NCBI GenBank assembly: GCA_023376005.1 | Contig: CM042181.1 | Coordinates: 704,057 to 768,056, forward strand | Direction: 5' to 3' | DNA from: Doryteuthis pealeii | Lineage: Eukaryota > Mollusca > Cephalopoda > Myopsida > Loliginidae | DNA length: 64,000 bases | Shown: positions 11,010 to 22,624 of the stretch, piece after piece | Layout: every line of letters begins with the position of its first letter | Position numbering within the stretch: position 1 is the stretch's first letter | Program-made: the position numbers and the translations under genes | Notes under the pieces: model-generated | Told to the model about the DNA's origin: nothing | Databases searched by the model: none | The model's input: only the letters and a program-made list of their open reading frames with translations

Positions 11010-11410
11010 TTTGGAGGTTGATTTTGAAGGCTATCACAATACAGGTGTAAAGAAAAAATAATATGGTAACAATGGGTTGTTTGTTAACCTGTAATTTGTT
11101 CTTGATATTTCGAGATAAAATCTCTTTTTCAGAAGAACACTGGAACTGAAGTCGTTGTCGTCTTTTTATGGCATTTCTAGTTAAATGAAATGAAATGAAA
11201 TTAAAAAAATTCATTTCCGTATGTGAAGCACAGACGCCCACATGATAGAAGCAGAACTGTGTATAAATAGAAGGAAACACCCAGGAGCGGGAAGTGCAGA
11301 AACGAGTGTTTCTACAGTAGATGCTAGAGGATTCGATGACGACGAAGGAAAAGAAGTCGGTGTTTGCAAAGAGAAAGTTTAGCCTGCGAGAAGGCGTTGG
11401 ACTCGCTTCT
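11008..11410. other. No recognised gene
   Basis: Ordinary sequence with a minus-strand open frame I do not recognise. No splice, SINE or transposon landmarks seen. Confidence 0.5.
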
Positions 11411-11965
11411 TGTTGAGTTAATTCATCATATGGGTGCTAGAAGTTGGTGGCTGTGGGTCTACATGTCCTGGGAATGACGTTAAACTCTATCTGATGGTGA
11501 GGTTGAAGTTTTAGAGGTTTGGGGAATGTGGAGAATTCTTTTTTTAGGGGGGCTTGCCCATATGCTTAGATATGGGCCTCTTCATTAAACTGACCCTGTG
11601 CTAAAACTGACTTTAAGTGGGAAATAGTTGAATCATTATGAGACATCGAGAATCCAAATAACGAAGTCCCGAGATTTTATCCGTAATTTTGTATGAAATT
11701 TGCACATAAGACCATCAAAAGTGTTGAATAGCTTGCACTGTTCAAGTGCCCATTCACACGTTCTCCCAATATTTATCCTTGAATTTGTAAGGAGTTTGAG
11801 AGCCATATATGACCCTCAAACGTGTCATAGAAGTTTTGATGGTGATGTTCCAGTTTTGGAAGTTTGGGGAATGTGGAGCACCCCTTCATCACTATTGCTC
11901 CCTGGTCCACTCTGACCCGGAGTGGTAGTACCTGTTAGGGTCCCATCTATGGGTTAAATAGAAAA
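11410..11965 (+). repeat. R1 copies (two partial)
   Basis: 11430-11540 and 11810-11965 carry the R1 core (GTCCTGGGAATGACGTTAAA; CCTGTTAGGGTCCCATCTAT). About 270 bp of other sequence lies between. An R1-like tail (ATGCCGTAAAACAAAACAAA) sits near 12048. Confidence 0.65.
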
Positions 11966-12091
11966 ATATATTATAAAAAAAATGTATTATCCATTAAGAA
12001 TTGATTTATTTCAAAACTTTATCGGCATTAAATGACCACTGAGGTTGATATGCCGTAAAACAAAACAAAACAAACCAAAAATTAACAAGAT

Positions 12092-12415
12092 TTTATTTAA
12101 CACAGGATAGAGAATGCTTCTACCCTTAAAACGACTTAATTAGCTCAACCGTCCCGTTTACGTGTTTCCACTCGGTACCAAACCCAATCCCCTACTGATC
12201 AAGGGGGAACAACTATTTTCATTAGGTCTTAACATTCTTCAAATTTCCAATTCTTGCAGTGTCTTGGGAATGACATCAAACAGCAAGTTGCGGTGAAGTT
12301 CCAATCCTGGTTGAGCTCTCTATAGGGATATTAGCTTACGGCCGCTGTTTACGCTTAAATGGCAATACTCTCTTATAAAATGGATGTAAACTCTCTGGCG
12401 ACCTTACCATATATA
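12092..12415 (+). repeat. Dispersed 324-bp repeat, near-identical inverted copy at 62 kb
   Basis: The reverse complement of 62333-62657. Only a handful of substitutions are visible (for example GTGTCTTGG versus GTGTCCTGG). Carries no ORF. It lies just upstream of FEM-1 copy 1. Confidence 0.85.
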
Positions 12416-12545
12416 TTCTATTTCCCCCCTATACTTTCCTTTACTTTATTTTTTTCAACTTATTGTTGTATTCACTTGCATTTTTCAACTTGCATATTAT
12501 TTTCTTTATCATAAATTTGAAAGATTATTTTCTTTTCTTTTCCAG

Positions 12546-14240
12546 CATATCAGTATAACATAACTCCCTACAGGCAAACCTGGTTTGATTACCTCGAACG
12601 AATATTCAAATTAATCTCGAAAGATTCCTTCGGTGAGATCAGGCTAATCATTGAAAGACTTCAGCGCGAACCATGTATCTTTATTTTAAATTCTGCAATC
12701 GAGGGTTGCACACTTCTTTATACAGCAGTTAATTTCAACAAACTGGAAGTCGCCCGCTACTTCATCAAATACTCTCTCCTGCAGGGTCGACACGGAATGG
12801 TGGAACACTGGGAGAATAACCGACACCCCATTATTGCAGCTATAATCGGTGGTGACCGGAAAATGGTCGAACTTATCCTGCAGAATCTAAACGATATCAA
12901 GTGCAACATCAACGGTTCCATGTCGCCGCTAAATATGGCTATATATTTTGGGAGTCTACAGTCAGTAAGACAGATATTAGCGAAGGGGGCCGATATTAAT
13001 CGACCCTGCTATCACGGGAGGAGTCCTCTGATGGAGTCGACTGTTCACAGTGAGATTTGTAATAATCTGATTATCCTGGGCGCGAACCTTGACCTCCAAG
13101 ATAAAGAGGGCTTTACAGCCCTTCACTTTGCTGTTTCTTGTAAAGATAAGAAAAGCCTAACACACCTGGTCGATGCTGGTGCTGATGTTAATATACGAAG
13201 CTACGATGGCATTAACCCTTTGATGTGGGCTGTTATGAAGCTAAACATACCGGTGAGGAATTATTTAATCGACCACCCTTCCTATACTGAGTTGGATCAG
13301 CTAGAATCCACAGAAATCTTAAATGCCTGTTTTCTATGCGCTGGGAAACAAGTTCTCTTGGGTGGAAGCATACTTTACAAGCGAGGATGGAACGTCATCT
13401 TCCGAAGAGTCCGGGGTTTCCTCCTCAAGAGATTCTGGATTTGTCCCAGGAATTCACCACAGAGACTGAATTGGATGATATAAAAGATGCCCTTTAAAAC
13501 TTGCTTATCAGAGTATTCTGGTCGTTGAAAGGATTCTGGGAAGAAATAACAGACTCTACATGCAACTTGTTCTGCAAACGGCATTGATTGCCCAAAGTTT
13601 AAACAAGAAGGAAAAAGTTAAACAGTTGGTCGATCATATCCAAGTCTACAGCCACCAACTATCATTTGTAGGGACAAATTTGCTTCACTTTAAAAGTCTC
13701 TTCTATGAAATTACCAAATGTATCGATCCAAAAGATTTCTATAAATTCGGCGGTTTTTCTCTTTTCAAAATAATAGCGCATGTAACAGGGAAGATGTGGA
13801 CCCTTGCCAAAGACGATATATATACATACCCCTTTTTTGCGCAAAGCCATTTTTCCGAAACGGTGAAAATCTTCCTGTACATGACGTCTATAACCAAGAC
13901 TCTGCTTATTGATGATCAATTTCATGCTGAATTTAAACAAGTGGTTGGATGTGTGGCCAAAGCGGACCCGCGACTCCTTCTCCATCAGTCTCTCTTGCAC
14001 CATGCTATTACACTGATCAAGACCGAACCCTGGGCCAATGTTCTGCTCATTGAGGCCCTTCTTGAATCCGGTGCCAATCCTAACAGCAAGGATTACTTCC
14101 AAAGGCCTACACTCGTGTATGTCTTTAACTATGTGCCTGAAAATATGCACGATGCTGTTTTAATCGTTCTTGGGAAGTATGGATCTGATAGAGATATTAG
14201 TAACTGTGAGGGGTTTACTCCTATGCACGGTACACCTTGA
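12546..14240 (+). pseudogene. FEM1-like: FEM-1-like ankyrin gene, copy 1, two frameshifts and lost C-terminus
   Basis: The exon begins after CTTTTCCAG at 12545 and is open in the same phase as copies 2 and 3 (two bases complete a codon), well upstream of the first internal ATG at 12797. The first frame carries ankyrin repeats (GCTLLYTAV, RHPIIAAIIGG, MSPLNMAIYFG, GFTALHFAV, GINPLMWAV). Near 13360 homology moves to another frame (WKHTLQARMERHLP, FPPQEILDLSQEF). It reaches TAA near 13497 and resumes in a third frame (LAYQSILVVERILGRNN) that runs to 14240. Each shift equals one missing base and lies by a homopolymer. The product ends at GFTPMHGTP, before the CUL2 box; downstream bases near 14270 are a decayed version of that box. 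No ATG micro-exon was found upstream. Most likely a pseudogene, although consensus indels could account for the two frameshifts. Confidence 0.75.
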
Positions 14241-14326
14241 GGTGCTTCCTGATTGCTCCAACAATAAGCCGAAGCTAGGAAGTGTTATCTGAGGTGATTT
14301 GAGGAAATAGCATTAAAGATCGTTTG

Positions 14327-16195
14327 ATTAATTCCATGTCAAATCAACCACCCTCTTCAATTTCTCTAAAATTTTGTCCAGGTGCTATGTCGATTTTAGC
14401 CCTCCAAATTTGGTGTGGGGTCGCGAAAAATGGTGACTTTTTGAAGTTAGAACTTTTTTAGGGTAATCTAAGTAGGGAAGCTCTAGAACCCTTTACAGAC
14501 AAAAATAGGGTAATCTAAGTAGGGAAGCTCTAGAACTCCCTTTACAGACAAAAATAGGGTAATCTAAGTAGGGAAGCTCTAGAACTCCTTTACAGACAAA
14601 AATAGGTAATCTAAGTAGGGAAGCTCTAGAACTCCCTTTACAGACAAAATAGGGTAATCTAAGTAGGGAAGCTCTAGAACTCCCTTTACAGACAAAAATA
14701 GGGTAATCTAAGTAGGGAAGCTCTAGAACTCCCTTTACAGACAAAGATAGGGTAATCTAAGTAGGGAAGCTCTAGAACTCCCTTTACAGACAAAGATAGG
14801 GTAATCTAAGTAGGGAAGCTCTAGAACCCTTTACAGACAAAAATAGGGTAATCTAAGTAGGGAAGCTCTAGAACTCCCTTTACAGACAAAATAGGGTAAT
14901 CTAAGTAGGGAAGTCTAGAACTCCCTTTACAGACAAAAATAGGGTAATCTAAGTAGGGAAGCTCTAGAACTCCCTTTACAGACAAAATAGGGTAATCTAA
15001 GTAGGAAGCTCTAGAACTCCCTTTACAGACAAAAATAGGGGTAATCTAAGTAGGGAAGCTCTAGAACTCCCTTTACAGACAAAATAGGGTAATCTAAGTA
15101 GGGAAGCTCTAGAACTCCTTTACAGACAAAATAGGGTAATCTAAGTAGGGAAGCTCTAGAACTCCCTTTACAGACAAAGATAGGGTAATCTAAGTAGGGA
15201 AGCTCTAGAACTCCCTTTACAGACAAAAATAGGGTAATCTAAGTAGGGAAGCTCTAGAACTCCCTTTACAGACAAAATAGGGTAATCTAAGTAGGGAAGC
15301 TCTAGATCTCCCTTTACAGACAAAAATAGGGTAATCTAAGTAGGGAAGCTCTAGATCTCCCTTTACAGACAAAAATAGGGTAATCTAAGTAGGGAAGCTC
15401 TAGAACTCCCTTTACAGACAAAAATAGGGTAATCTAAGTAGGGAAGCTCTAGAACTCCCTTTACAGACAAAAATAGGGTAATCTAAGTAGGGAAGCTCTA
15501 GAACTCCCTTTACAGACAAAATAGGGTAATCTAAGTAGGGAAGCTCTAGAACTCCCTTTACAGACAAAAATAGGGTAATCTAAGTAGGGAAGCTCTAGAA
15601 CTCCCTTTACAGACAAAAATAGGGTAATCTAAGTAGGGAAGCTCTAGAACTCCCTTTACAGACAAAAATAGGGTAATCTAAGTAGGGAAGCTCTAGAACT
15701 CCCTTTACAGACTTTACAGACAAAAATAGGGTAATCTAAGTAGGGAAGCTCTAGAACTCCCTTTACAGACAAAAATAGGGTAATCTAAGTAGGGAAGCTC
15801 TAGAACTCCCTTTACAGACAAAAATAGGTAATCTAAGTAGGGAAGCTCTAGAACTCCCTTTACAGACAAAAATAGGGAATTAGTAATCTTAGTAGGGAAG
15901 CTCTAGAACTCCCTTTACAGACAAAAATAGGTAATCTAAGTAGGGAAGCGCCAGAACTCATTTTATAGACAAAAATAGATTTCAAAAGTCGCCATTTTTC
16001 GCGAACCCCACCAAATGTGGATAGCTAAAAATCAACATAACTCCGCCAATTTTTGGAATTAGAAGCTCAAATTTTGGGAATTGTCTAACGGGGACATAGT
16101 CCTCACATGGAAAAGAATTTAAGGAAAATTGAAGAGCGTGGGTGACAATTTTACTTTTAACTGGATGATTTGACATGGTATTACCCGTCTGCTTA
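14327..16195. mobile_element. TIR element carrying a minisatellite core, with empty site
   Basis: Left arm 14327-14450 and right arm 15983-16195 are inverted repeats of about 75-80% identity (CCATGTCAAATCA at both ends; CGCGAAAAATGG next to the core). A 49-bp tandem array fills the middle. CGTTTG (14321) and CGTCTG (16196) flank it. The homologous locus at 23271-23345 reads straight through (ATCGTCTGCTAAAATGCAC), an empty site. The element class is unknown; no transposase gene is present. Confidence 0.8.
14465..15975. repeat. 49-bp minisatellite, about 30 copies
   Basis: Unit AAAAATAGGGTAATCTAAGT followed by AGGGAAGCTCTAGAACTCCC and TTTACAGAC. Units are near-identical, with variation mainly in the A run and single bases, so the array is recently homogenised. 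Long open frames through it are repeat artefacts. Confidence 0.95.
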
Positions 16196-16311
16196 AAATG
16201 CACAAAAATCCTCCTTTTCACAACATTTGGCCAAGAAAGTGCTTGATTATTCAATAATTTCAATATTTAAAACAGAAATGGTTGCAATTTTATTTTACTA
16301 AAAGGAAACTA

Positions 16312-16567
16312 CGGGCCGAGTCAGCTCAGTCGGTAGAGCGTTTGGCTAGAAACCACATGGTTCCTAGTTCGATTCCGGTCCTCGCCAACTCAGCGTATGA
16401 GTAGCACAGGGATATGTGCGGTAAAGTAAGGAGCTGATGGTAGGTGTGGCGCTCCACCTCAGATGCCAAAAACAATCTCCTTGGTCTAGTGAAAAGGGGA
16501 TAGACTCCCTCGCTGATTGGCTGATACCGACTTTAGGCCGCCCCGACGACTTTACTTTTTTTTTTAC
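16312..16567 (+). mobile_element. tRNA-derived SINE with target duplication
   Basis: A box TCAGCTCAGTCGG (16321) and B box GTTCGATTCC (16368), full body, and tail CCGCCCCGACGACTTTAC. TAAAAGGAAACTA flanks both ends, a 13-bp target duplication. Most complete SINE copy in the window. Confidence 0.9.
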
Positions 16568-16589
16568 TTAAAAGGAAACTATTGCAATA

Positions 16590-16905
16590 TAACTAGAACT
16601 TAGATTGAAAACACCACCAATGACACATCTGCTTTTTACCTCATTAATTAAGCTGTAACGGTGATTAAAAAAAAAAGATTTTTTATTTAAATCTATTTTC
16701 TCAAACTAAGGCAAATGTTTGATGAAAAGTATTTTGTGTGGTTATTTTTTATGTTAATTTGCCACTTTCGCCACATGGGAGATGTTACAGTTCCAAAATC
16801 GAGCTGCCCTAATAGTCAATGAGCTTTTAGTCGTACTTGCGAAGTATGGATGCCACAGATATATTAGAATCTGCTAGGGTTTTTTTTCCTCTATGGACGT
16901 AAATT
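16590..16905 (+). pseudogene. FEM-1-like 3' relic
   Basis: Around 16830-16885 the frame reads VVLAKYGCHRYIRIC, stop, comparable with VLGKYGSDRDISNC of copy 1. The preceding ATCTGCTTTTTACCTCATTA block is shared with 18.4 kb and 19.38 kb. Confidence 0.5.
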
Positions 16906-16929
16906 GAAAATATGCACCCTGTAACACTA

Positions 16930-17880
16930 TTAAAATGTTATGGGTTGATAGGCGATCTGTTAATTAATTACTATTTAACTAAAACTACCCTAATTATTAA
17001 TTATGGTAGTTTGTTAGAATTAAAAGTAAAAATAAGAAAAACAATAATAATAATAATGTTTATATTAAAAATATAAATTTATCTAAACAAAGAATTCTTA
17101 CGTAGGTAAAGAAATTCCTTAAATTATGGAATTTGACTTAGATAATAGGAATTTTAAATTCTTACATAAATAAAACAATGGTTGGCCTTGACTCGTTGGA
17201 GTTGGAAAAACCCAAATGGAAAGATACAAGCTAGGCTGGCACAATGCCATTTAGACACGTAGGCAATAGTATCGAGTGGCTGGCCAATCAGAGACATATG
17301 TTAGGGGTGGGGAGGTCTGGATCCCATAAATAACAGACCAGAAGCGACCGAAAGAGACCAAGGAGAGAAGCGGAGGACGTCCGCCAGAGTCTGCCACACC
17401 GCAACCAGAAGACTCGCTACACGTCTGATCCCTTGTCGCCGTCCATACTGCTCTCTGACGTCCTGCCACTCGGTAACAAATATGTTAATACGTTATCGGT
17501 TAATACGTTATCCATTAGCTGTAGATCGCCAGTCAACTAACAAAGAAATCACCTCGCTCTTCTGACATTATACAAGAATATTAATCATTGTATATATAAA
17601 AAAACAATAAATGTATATATCTTGTGTATAATTATCAGAAGGCGTTCCTGTTTGTTTTGTTTGACCCTATTGACAACTTTTGTGTATCATATTTAAGCCG
17701 AGTTGGAAAAGGAACAAAACCAGCTTTCCGTCAGGGCCCTATAATACTATAATCTGTGAAACAGCCAGCATTAAAAGAAATCCCTCATTATAGTATTGTA
17801 TCATCCAACACAACGACTGTAATACTGAGCCGGAGCATCGTTCCCATACATACATTGAGATTATTATTTAATTTATTTAC
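16930..17880 (+). other. Possible retroelement regulatory sequence, unresolved
   Basis: Contains a CATAAATAAC TATA-like string near 17325 within GC-richer sequence, and AATAAA near 17608. This suggests a promoter/polyA unit such as an LTR, but no matching terminal repeats or genes were found. Confidence 0.25.
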
Positions 17881-18080
17881 AATACTATCTATATGTAAAA
17901 ATGTATACCCAATCTTTATGTAACGTACTTGGTCTTACTTTCTTCGTATGTGAAAATGTCCCTTCAATTGAGATCCTGGGTAACCCTGTTTGGGATTTTA
18001 AAAACAAACTCGGGTGCGAGTCAATTTGTTTCTTTGTCAACAATTTTATTTTCTCGTCCCATCGCCTAAGTAGTAAATAA

Positions 18081-18081
<1 letters not shown>

Positions 18082-18114
<33 letters not shown>

Positions 18115-18129
18115 AGGGACACTTGATAC

Positions 18130-18188
<59 letters not shown>
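18082..18188. repeat. Compound microsatellite (GA)n, (CA)n, (TA)n
   Basis: Adjacent dinucleotide runs: GAGA at 18082-18108, CACA at about 18131-18147 and TATA to 18188, abutting the MITE. Confidence 0.95.
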
Positions 18189-18192
<4 letters not shown>

Positions 18193-18365
18193 TTACGGTG
18201 AATATGGCAATTATAACCGCTGTAGTTGAACGCTATGTAATTGTTTGCGTCATTTCGAAAGTTGAATGTCAAACACGATGTTGTTAAATCCTGAACCTGA
18301 ATGTTAACCCTGATGATCCTCATGGTGAAACTCGAGTAGATTATTTCTATATACACCGTAATACT
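18189..18365. mobile_element. Short MITE-like element
   Basis: Perfect 12-bp inverted ends AGTATTACGGTG (18189-18200) and CACCGTAATACT (18354-18365), with weaker extension inward. 177 bp, no coding capacity. Superfamily not assigned. Confidence 0.6.
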
Positions 18366-18399
18366 AAATTCTATCTATTAATGTATTGAGCATTATAAC

Positions 18400-18775
18400 C
18401 CTATCACCACTAACACATCTGCTTTTACCTCATTAATTAAGTTGTAACAGTGATAACATTTTTAAAAGATGAAATCTATTTTCTCAAAATAAGGTAAATG
18501 TTTGAAGAAAAAATTAATTACAACTTTCATAACATGGTAAATGTTACAGTTCCAAAATCGACCTGCCCTAATGGTCGATGAGTTTTTAGTCGTACTTGAG
18601 AAGTATGGATACCACAGAGATATCAGAATCTGCTAGGGTCTTTTTTCTCTCTCTGTGGACGGTACATTTTGGAGAGCTCTCTTACTTGTGTAACATATCG
18701 AAGCTTACACTGCCCTAGCTAGAGAGTTGATTTTGACCAATGAAATTACGTATTAATCACGGGTATTTAAAACAA
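18400..18775 (+). pseudogene. FEM-1-like 3' relic
   Basis: Around 18578-18640 it reads EFLVVLEKYGYHRDIRIC, stop. Near 18710 SLHC with EVD..DNEIT-like remains corresponds to the CUL2-box tail. Upstream sequence matches the 16.6-kb relic. Confidence 0.55.
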
Positions 18776-18778
18776 AAG

Positions 18779-19380
18779 GTTTGGTTTGTTTTGTTTTACG
18801 GCATATCAACCTCAGTGGGTCATTTAATGCCGACAAATTTTGAAATAGATTCATTCTTAATGCATAATACAATTTTGTTTATCAACTCATGTTTTTCTAT
18901 ATGATGTTTTGCAAATCGTCGTCCAATTTTTCCGTTTTAATTTTGACGACGATTTGCAAGTATAGCCAACAATTCTTAGTCATTAGAATCTTAGTCTTTG
19001 TTTTTGTTTGGTTTGGTTTGACGGCATATCAACCTCCGTGGGTCATTTAATGCCGATAAAGTTTTGAAATAAATCAATCCTTAATGGATAATACATTTTT
19101 TTATGAATACATTTTTCTATTTAACCCATACATGGGACCCTAACAGGTACTATCACTCCGGGTCAGAGTGGACCATGGAGTAATGGTGATGAAGGGGTGC
19201 TCCACATTTCCCAAACCTCCAGAACTGGAACCTCACCATCAGAGTTTAACGTAATTCTCAGGACATATAGACCCAGTTACCGCCTTCTATCACCCATATG
19301 ATAAAAAGAGGTTGGGTTTTGACATAAGGGCAATAGGGTTGGGGTAATCATATAGGTGCTAGGGCTTTACGTCACCACTG
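18779..19380 (-). repeat. R1 repeats, minus strand, with a 13-bp hairpin between
   Basis: Two R1 pieces (18779-18905 and 19012-19380) begin with TTTTACGGCATATCAACCTC or a close variant. Between them GCAAATCGTCGTC (18911) and GACGACGATTTGC (18945) form a perfect 13-bp stem with a 21-nt loop. Confidence 0.7.
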
Positions 19381-19408
19381 ACATGCTGCTTTTACGTCAT
19401 TAATTAAA

Positions 19409-19909
19409 TGTTGCATTATCGTGCAACGGAAACTTCCGGTAAAAAGACAAAGAGAAAGATAAAAATATATATTTAAAAAAAGGAAGAACGGAAGAGTGGT
19501 CTTCCGGCCAAGAAGCAGGGAGAAGATGAAGAAATAGATAAAAGGAAAACGGAAGACACCTCTTCCGTTGAAGAGACGGAGAGAAAGATAAAGAAATAAA
19601 TATGTCCGTTATCAGATCAAACAATAAAAAAGCGTGGGCATATTTATTGTATAAAAAGGACAGCTGGTGAAGGGTCAGGTCAGTCCCCAGCGAGCAGCCG
19701 AAAAGGTAACCTCGTCGTCTCCCGTATCAACCATCCTCGGAAGTTCATTGTGTACACGGCGCTCTTCACCATCCTAACCCCGGGCATTTTCATTGAGAAC
19801 ACTCGTCGCCCCTCACCACCCACACACAGGAAGAAAATAAAGACGGGTCCTATTTTTATATATACGTGTCTGTGGTTTTACTGAAGTCCAGCCAAGCGGC
19901 TATACAACA
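19409..19909 (+). mobile_element. Solo LTR
   Basis: Starts TGTTGCAT and ends TATACAACA. It holds a TATAAAAAGG box (about 19650), GAAAATAAAG polyA signal (about 19835) and CTGAAGTCCAG near its end. It splits the host phrase CATTAATTAAGCTG seen intact near 16645 and 18430; TAA(A/G) appears on both sides, a probable 4-bp duplication. No internal retroelement genes adjoin. Confidence 0.7.
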
Positions 19910-20015
19910 TAAGCTGTAAAAGTGATAACATTTTAAAAGATTGAAATCTATTTTCTCAAACTAAGGCAAATTTCGTTAAGAAAAATATTTTGTGATGTAA
20001 TTTTTTTTATGTTAA

Positions 20016-20645
20016 CTAGCAAATATATGCACCCTCCGGGTGCAAGTATTTAAGTTTTAATGTAATAAAATATCATATTAAATTGGAAAGGCTAATGAAA
20101 CTAAATAAGAATGCAGATAAAATGATTTGAAACAGAGGGAGTATAATCGAAAATTAGAACAATTGAAACTTACTCTTCCATCACTCTCGTCTTTCATTGT
20201 TATTTTTTTCTAATTTAAGTATTTAGATAAAAGAGGAAGTAAAGTATAAAATGACAGTTATTTTTTCTTGTTAATGGATTTCATTTAAGATTCATTGAAG
20301 AGATTTTTGCTTATATTCAATAAAATAAAACCAAACAATTAGACATCAATAATACTAAGCACATATTTATTAAAATCCCATTTTTAATATCAATATGCAA
20401 ATTAGCCTTCCCGTTCACACTGTAAACCGCTATTTTGATGTATATATAAATATAATTGCATGTTGATAGTATGTAGATATGGTTAACAGTATTAATAATG
20501 TAAAACAATTTTATTAATAATTGTGGTTTAAATAAAAAATAAAATCATTGAGAATGTGATGTCAATAACTAAGGGAATTGTAACTTGTGTAGTAATATAG
20601 TTTCGGTTACAGACAGAAAAACACACAATCTCCATTATAATAAGG
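20016..20645 (-). mobile_element. Non-autonomous Helitron
   Basis: CTAG at 20016 followed by hairpin GCACCC-TCC-GGGTGC. The opposite end has TTATTATAATGGAGATTG (minus strand) at 20645, with the first bases mutated. About 630 bp, no protein. Confidence 0.85.
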
Positions 20646-21880
20646 TTTACAAATTTTTTCACATGGGAGATGTTACAGTTCCAATATTTCCCTACCCGAC
20701 TGAGCAGTACATGACACGATATGACGAGAGAGTCTTAAATTGTTAGAATTTTTGAGAGGACACTTGTCAAAAAAAAAAAGAAAATCACAGACATTGTTTT
20801 AACAAAACTGCTACAATGTTGACACATCCAAACGAACAAATGTAAACAATACATAAGCACTTTATAAATACAACTACGTACAGACCCATACAATCTGCAA
20901 CACCACTGAAAGAACAAAATTATACCAGTTGTATTTATGTATATAAAGTTATTTATTGTATCAATTTTGTCATCTTTTTTTGTTTTCTACGGAAACTTCA
21001 TTTCCGTAGTCTTATATATTTAAATTGTAGTGATACAAAACTCTGATCTTCTTCACACACACAAACACTGAGCAAAAACGTTCCCACACATGACATGACG
21101 AGAGAGAGTTTTAAATTGTTTGAATTTTTGAGAGGACGCTTGTCACAAAAAAAAAAAAAGAAAAAAAAAAGAACAATGACAACATAAATATTGACGAAAA
21201 GATTGTAGTGTTGCATATCTCCCAAATTATTTTTTTTAGTTTTTATGTTCATTTTATTTTCCAATTTTCGGTACTTATTTTCTATCCGAAGAGATTCTTA
21301 AAAAAAAAAAGAAGATTTTTCTTCTATTCCCACCTTGGGGTTTTGTCTTTTTATTTATCCAGAAAATAGTATCAATCACATTTATACCACACCGATATTT
21401 TGCACCCCAAAACAAGGGGGGTAAAAGTTAAGTGACCTGAAAAAAATCAGAAAGTTTTGAAATAAAATAACTAATGCATTATACAATTCATTTATTGTTA
21501 AATCAGCACTGAAAATTTCAATAAAATTGGGTAAATCCCTGGTTTTTGTTTATTTTTTTTTTCCAAAATTTTATTGAAAAATAAATACGGATGTTTTGAC
21601 AAATTCGGTATACCTAATGTTAACTTACATAAACAATAAAAAAAAACTACGCAGAATTATAGAATCTTGTGTTAATCAGATTTTCCACTTCAAAAGTACT
21701 ACATGACCGTAACAATATACTTTTAGTTTTGTGTATTGCAATGAAACAATATTTTTTTTCACTATTCTATCGTCTACACATATTTCTCAAATCAATTTGT
21801 TGATACATATTATGCAATTTACTCAAAGTCTTTAGTAATTTAATTTTTAATAGGAATTTCTGGTTAAATTAAACAAAGAA
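20646..21880. other. AT-rich stretch with a direct repeat, no gene
   Basis: About 20715-20785 and 21095-21165 share TTAAATTGTT..GAATTTTTGAGAGGAC and an A run, a ~70-bp direct repeat. The rest is A/T-rich with no supported feature. Confidence 0.6.
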
Positions 21881-22361
21881 AAGACGAAAAAAAATGACAA
21901 AGGACTTTTTTCCGGTAAAAGCGAACAGGGGGTGTAGGGAACGGAGGCGAGGCTTTCCGGTCAGAGAAGCAGGGAGAAAATAAAGAAATATATAACAAAG
22001 GTCCGTTATCCGATCAAAAGATAAAGATGCGTAGGCGTGTCGTCAATACAAAAGCCAGAGGGTCGAGTCGTCAAGAGACAGTCAGAACACAAGAAGTCGC
22101 CAGCCGGCAGCCGAAAGGACACTTCACGTCTCCCATCAGCAATCACCCCCCGGGCACTCATTGTAAGCTCTGCGCTTTCACCACCCACACACCGAAGAAA
22201 ATAAAGAAGGGTCCTCTCTTTGTACATACGTATCTGTTGTTTATTGAAGTCCAGTAGTCGGTAGTGGCTGACTACTGACATACATCGCTTTGGGTACAGT
22301 GAAAACCCCAGCACTAACGTACACGAATTTAGCGTCGTGAATTTGAAGCCGCCATACAACA
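21880..22361 (+). mobile_element. LTR-like sequence related to 19409-19909
   Basis: Shares TCCGTTATC.GATCAAA, the CACCACCCACACAC..GAAGAAAATAAAG polyA region, GAAGTCCAG, and the end CCATACAACA (22361). The 5' end is unclear. Confidence 0.5.
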
Positions 22362-22624
22362 TTAGAAGATAAAATGTATTTCCTTAAGAGGGTGAGGACG
22401 ATGATATACAAAAATGGAAGGATACAAATTTCTGCAAAGATGTGCAAACGTAAACAAATTCAGGTAAATCTTGTACAGAAAATGATGTCTCTTTAAAATT
22501 AGGGAGAGAAACAAGAAACAAAAAATCTGGCGAGTGGGAGGGAATGAGTGAACGGAGAGAGATTTTTGTTTTCGTTAATTCAAAAGAAAATACAAAATAA
22601 CAGAAAAAATCGTTGTTTTCTCAA

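Noticed and set aside
14493..15226. Minus-strand frames with repeated ELPYLDYP-type peptides
   Set aside because: They are translations of the 49-bp minisatellite; no start context, splice sites or homology.
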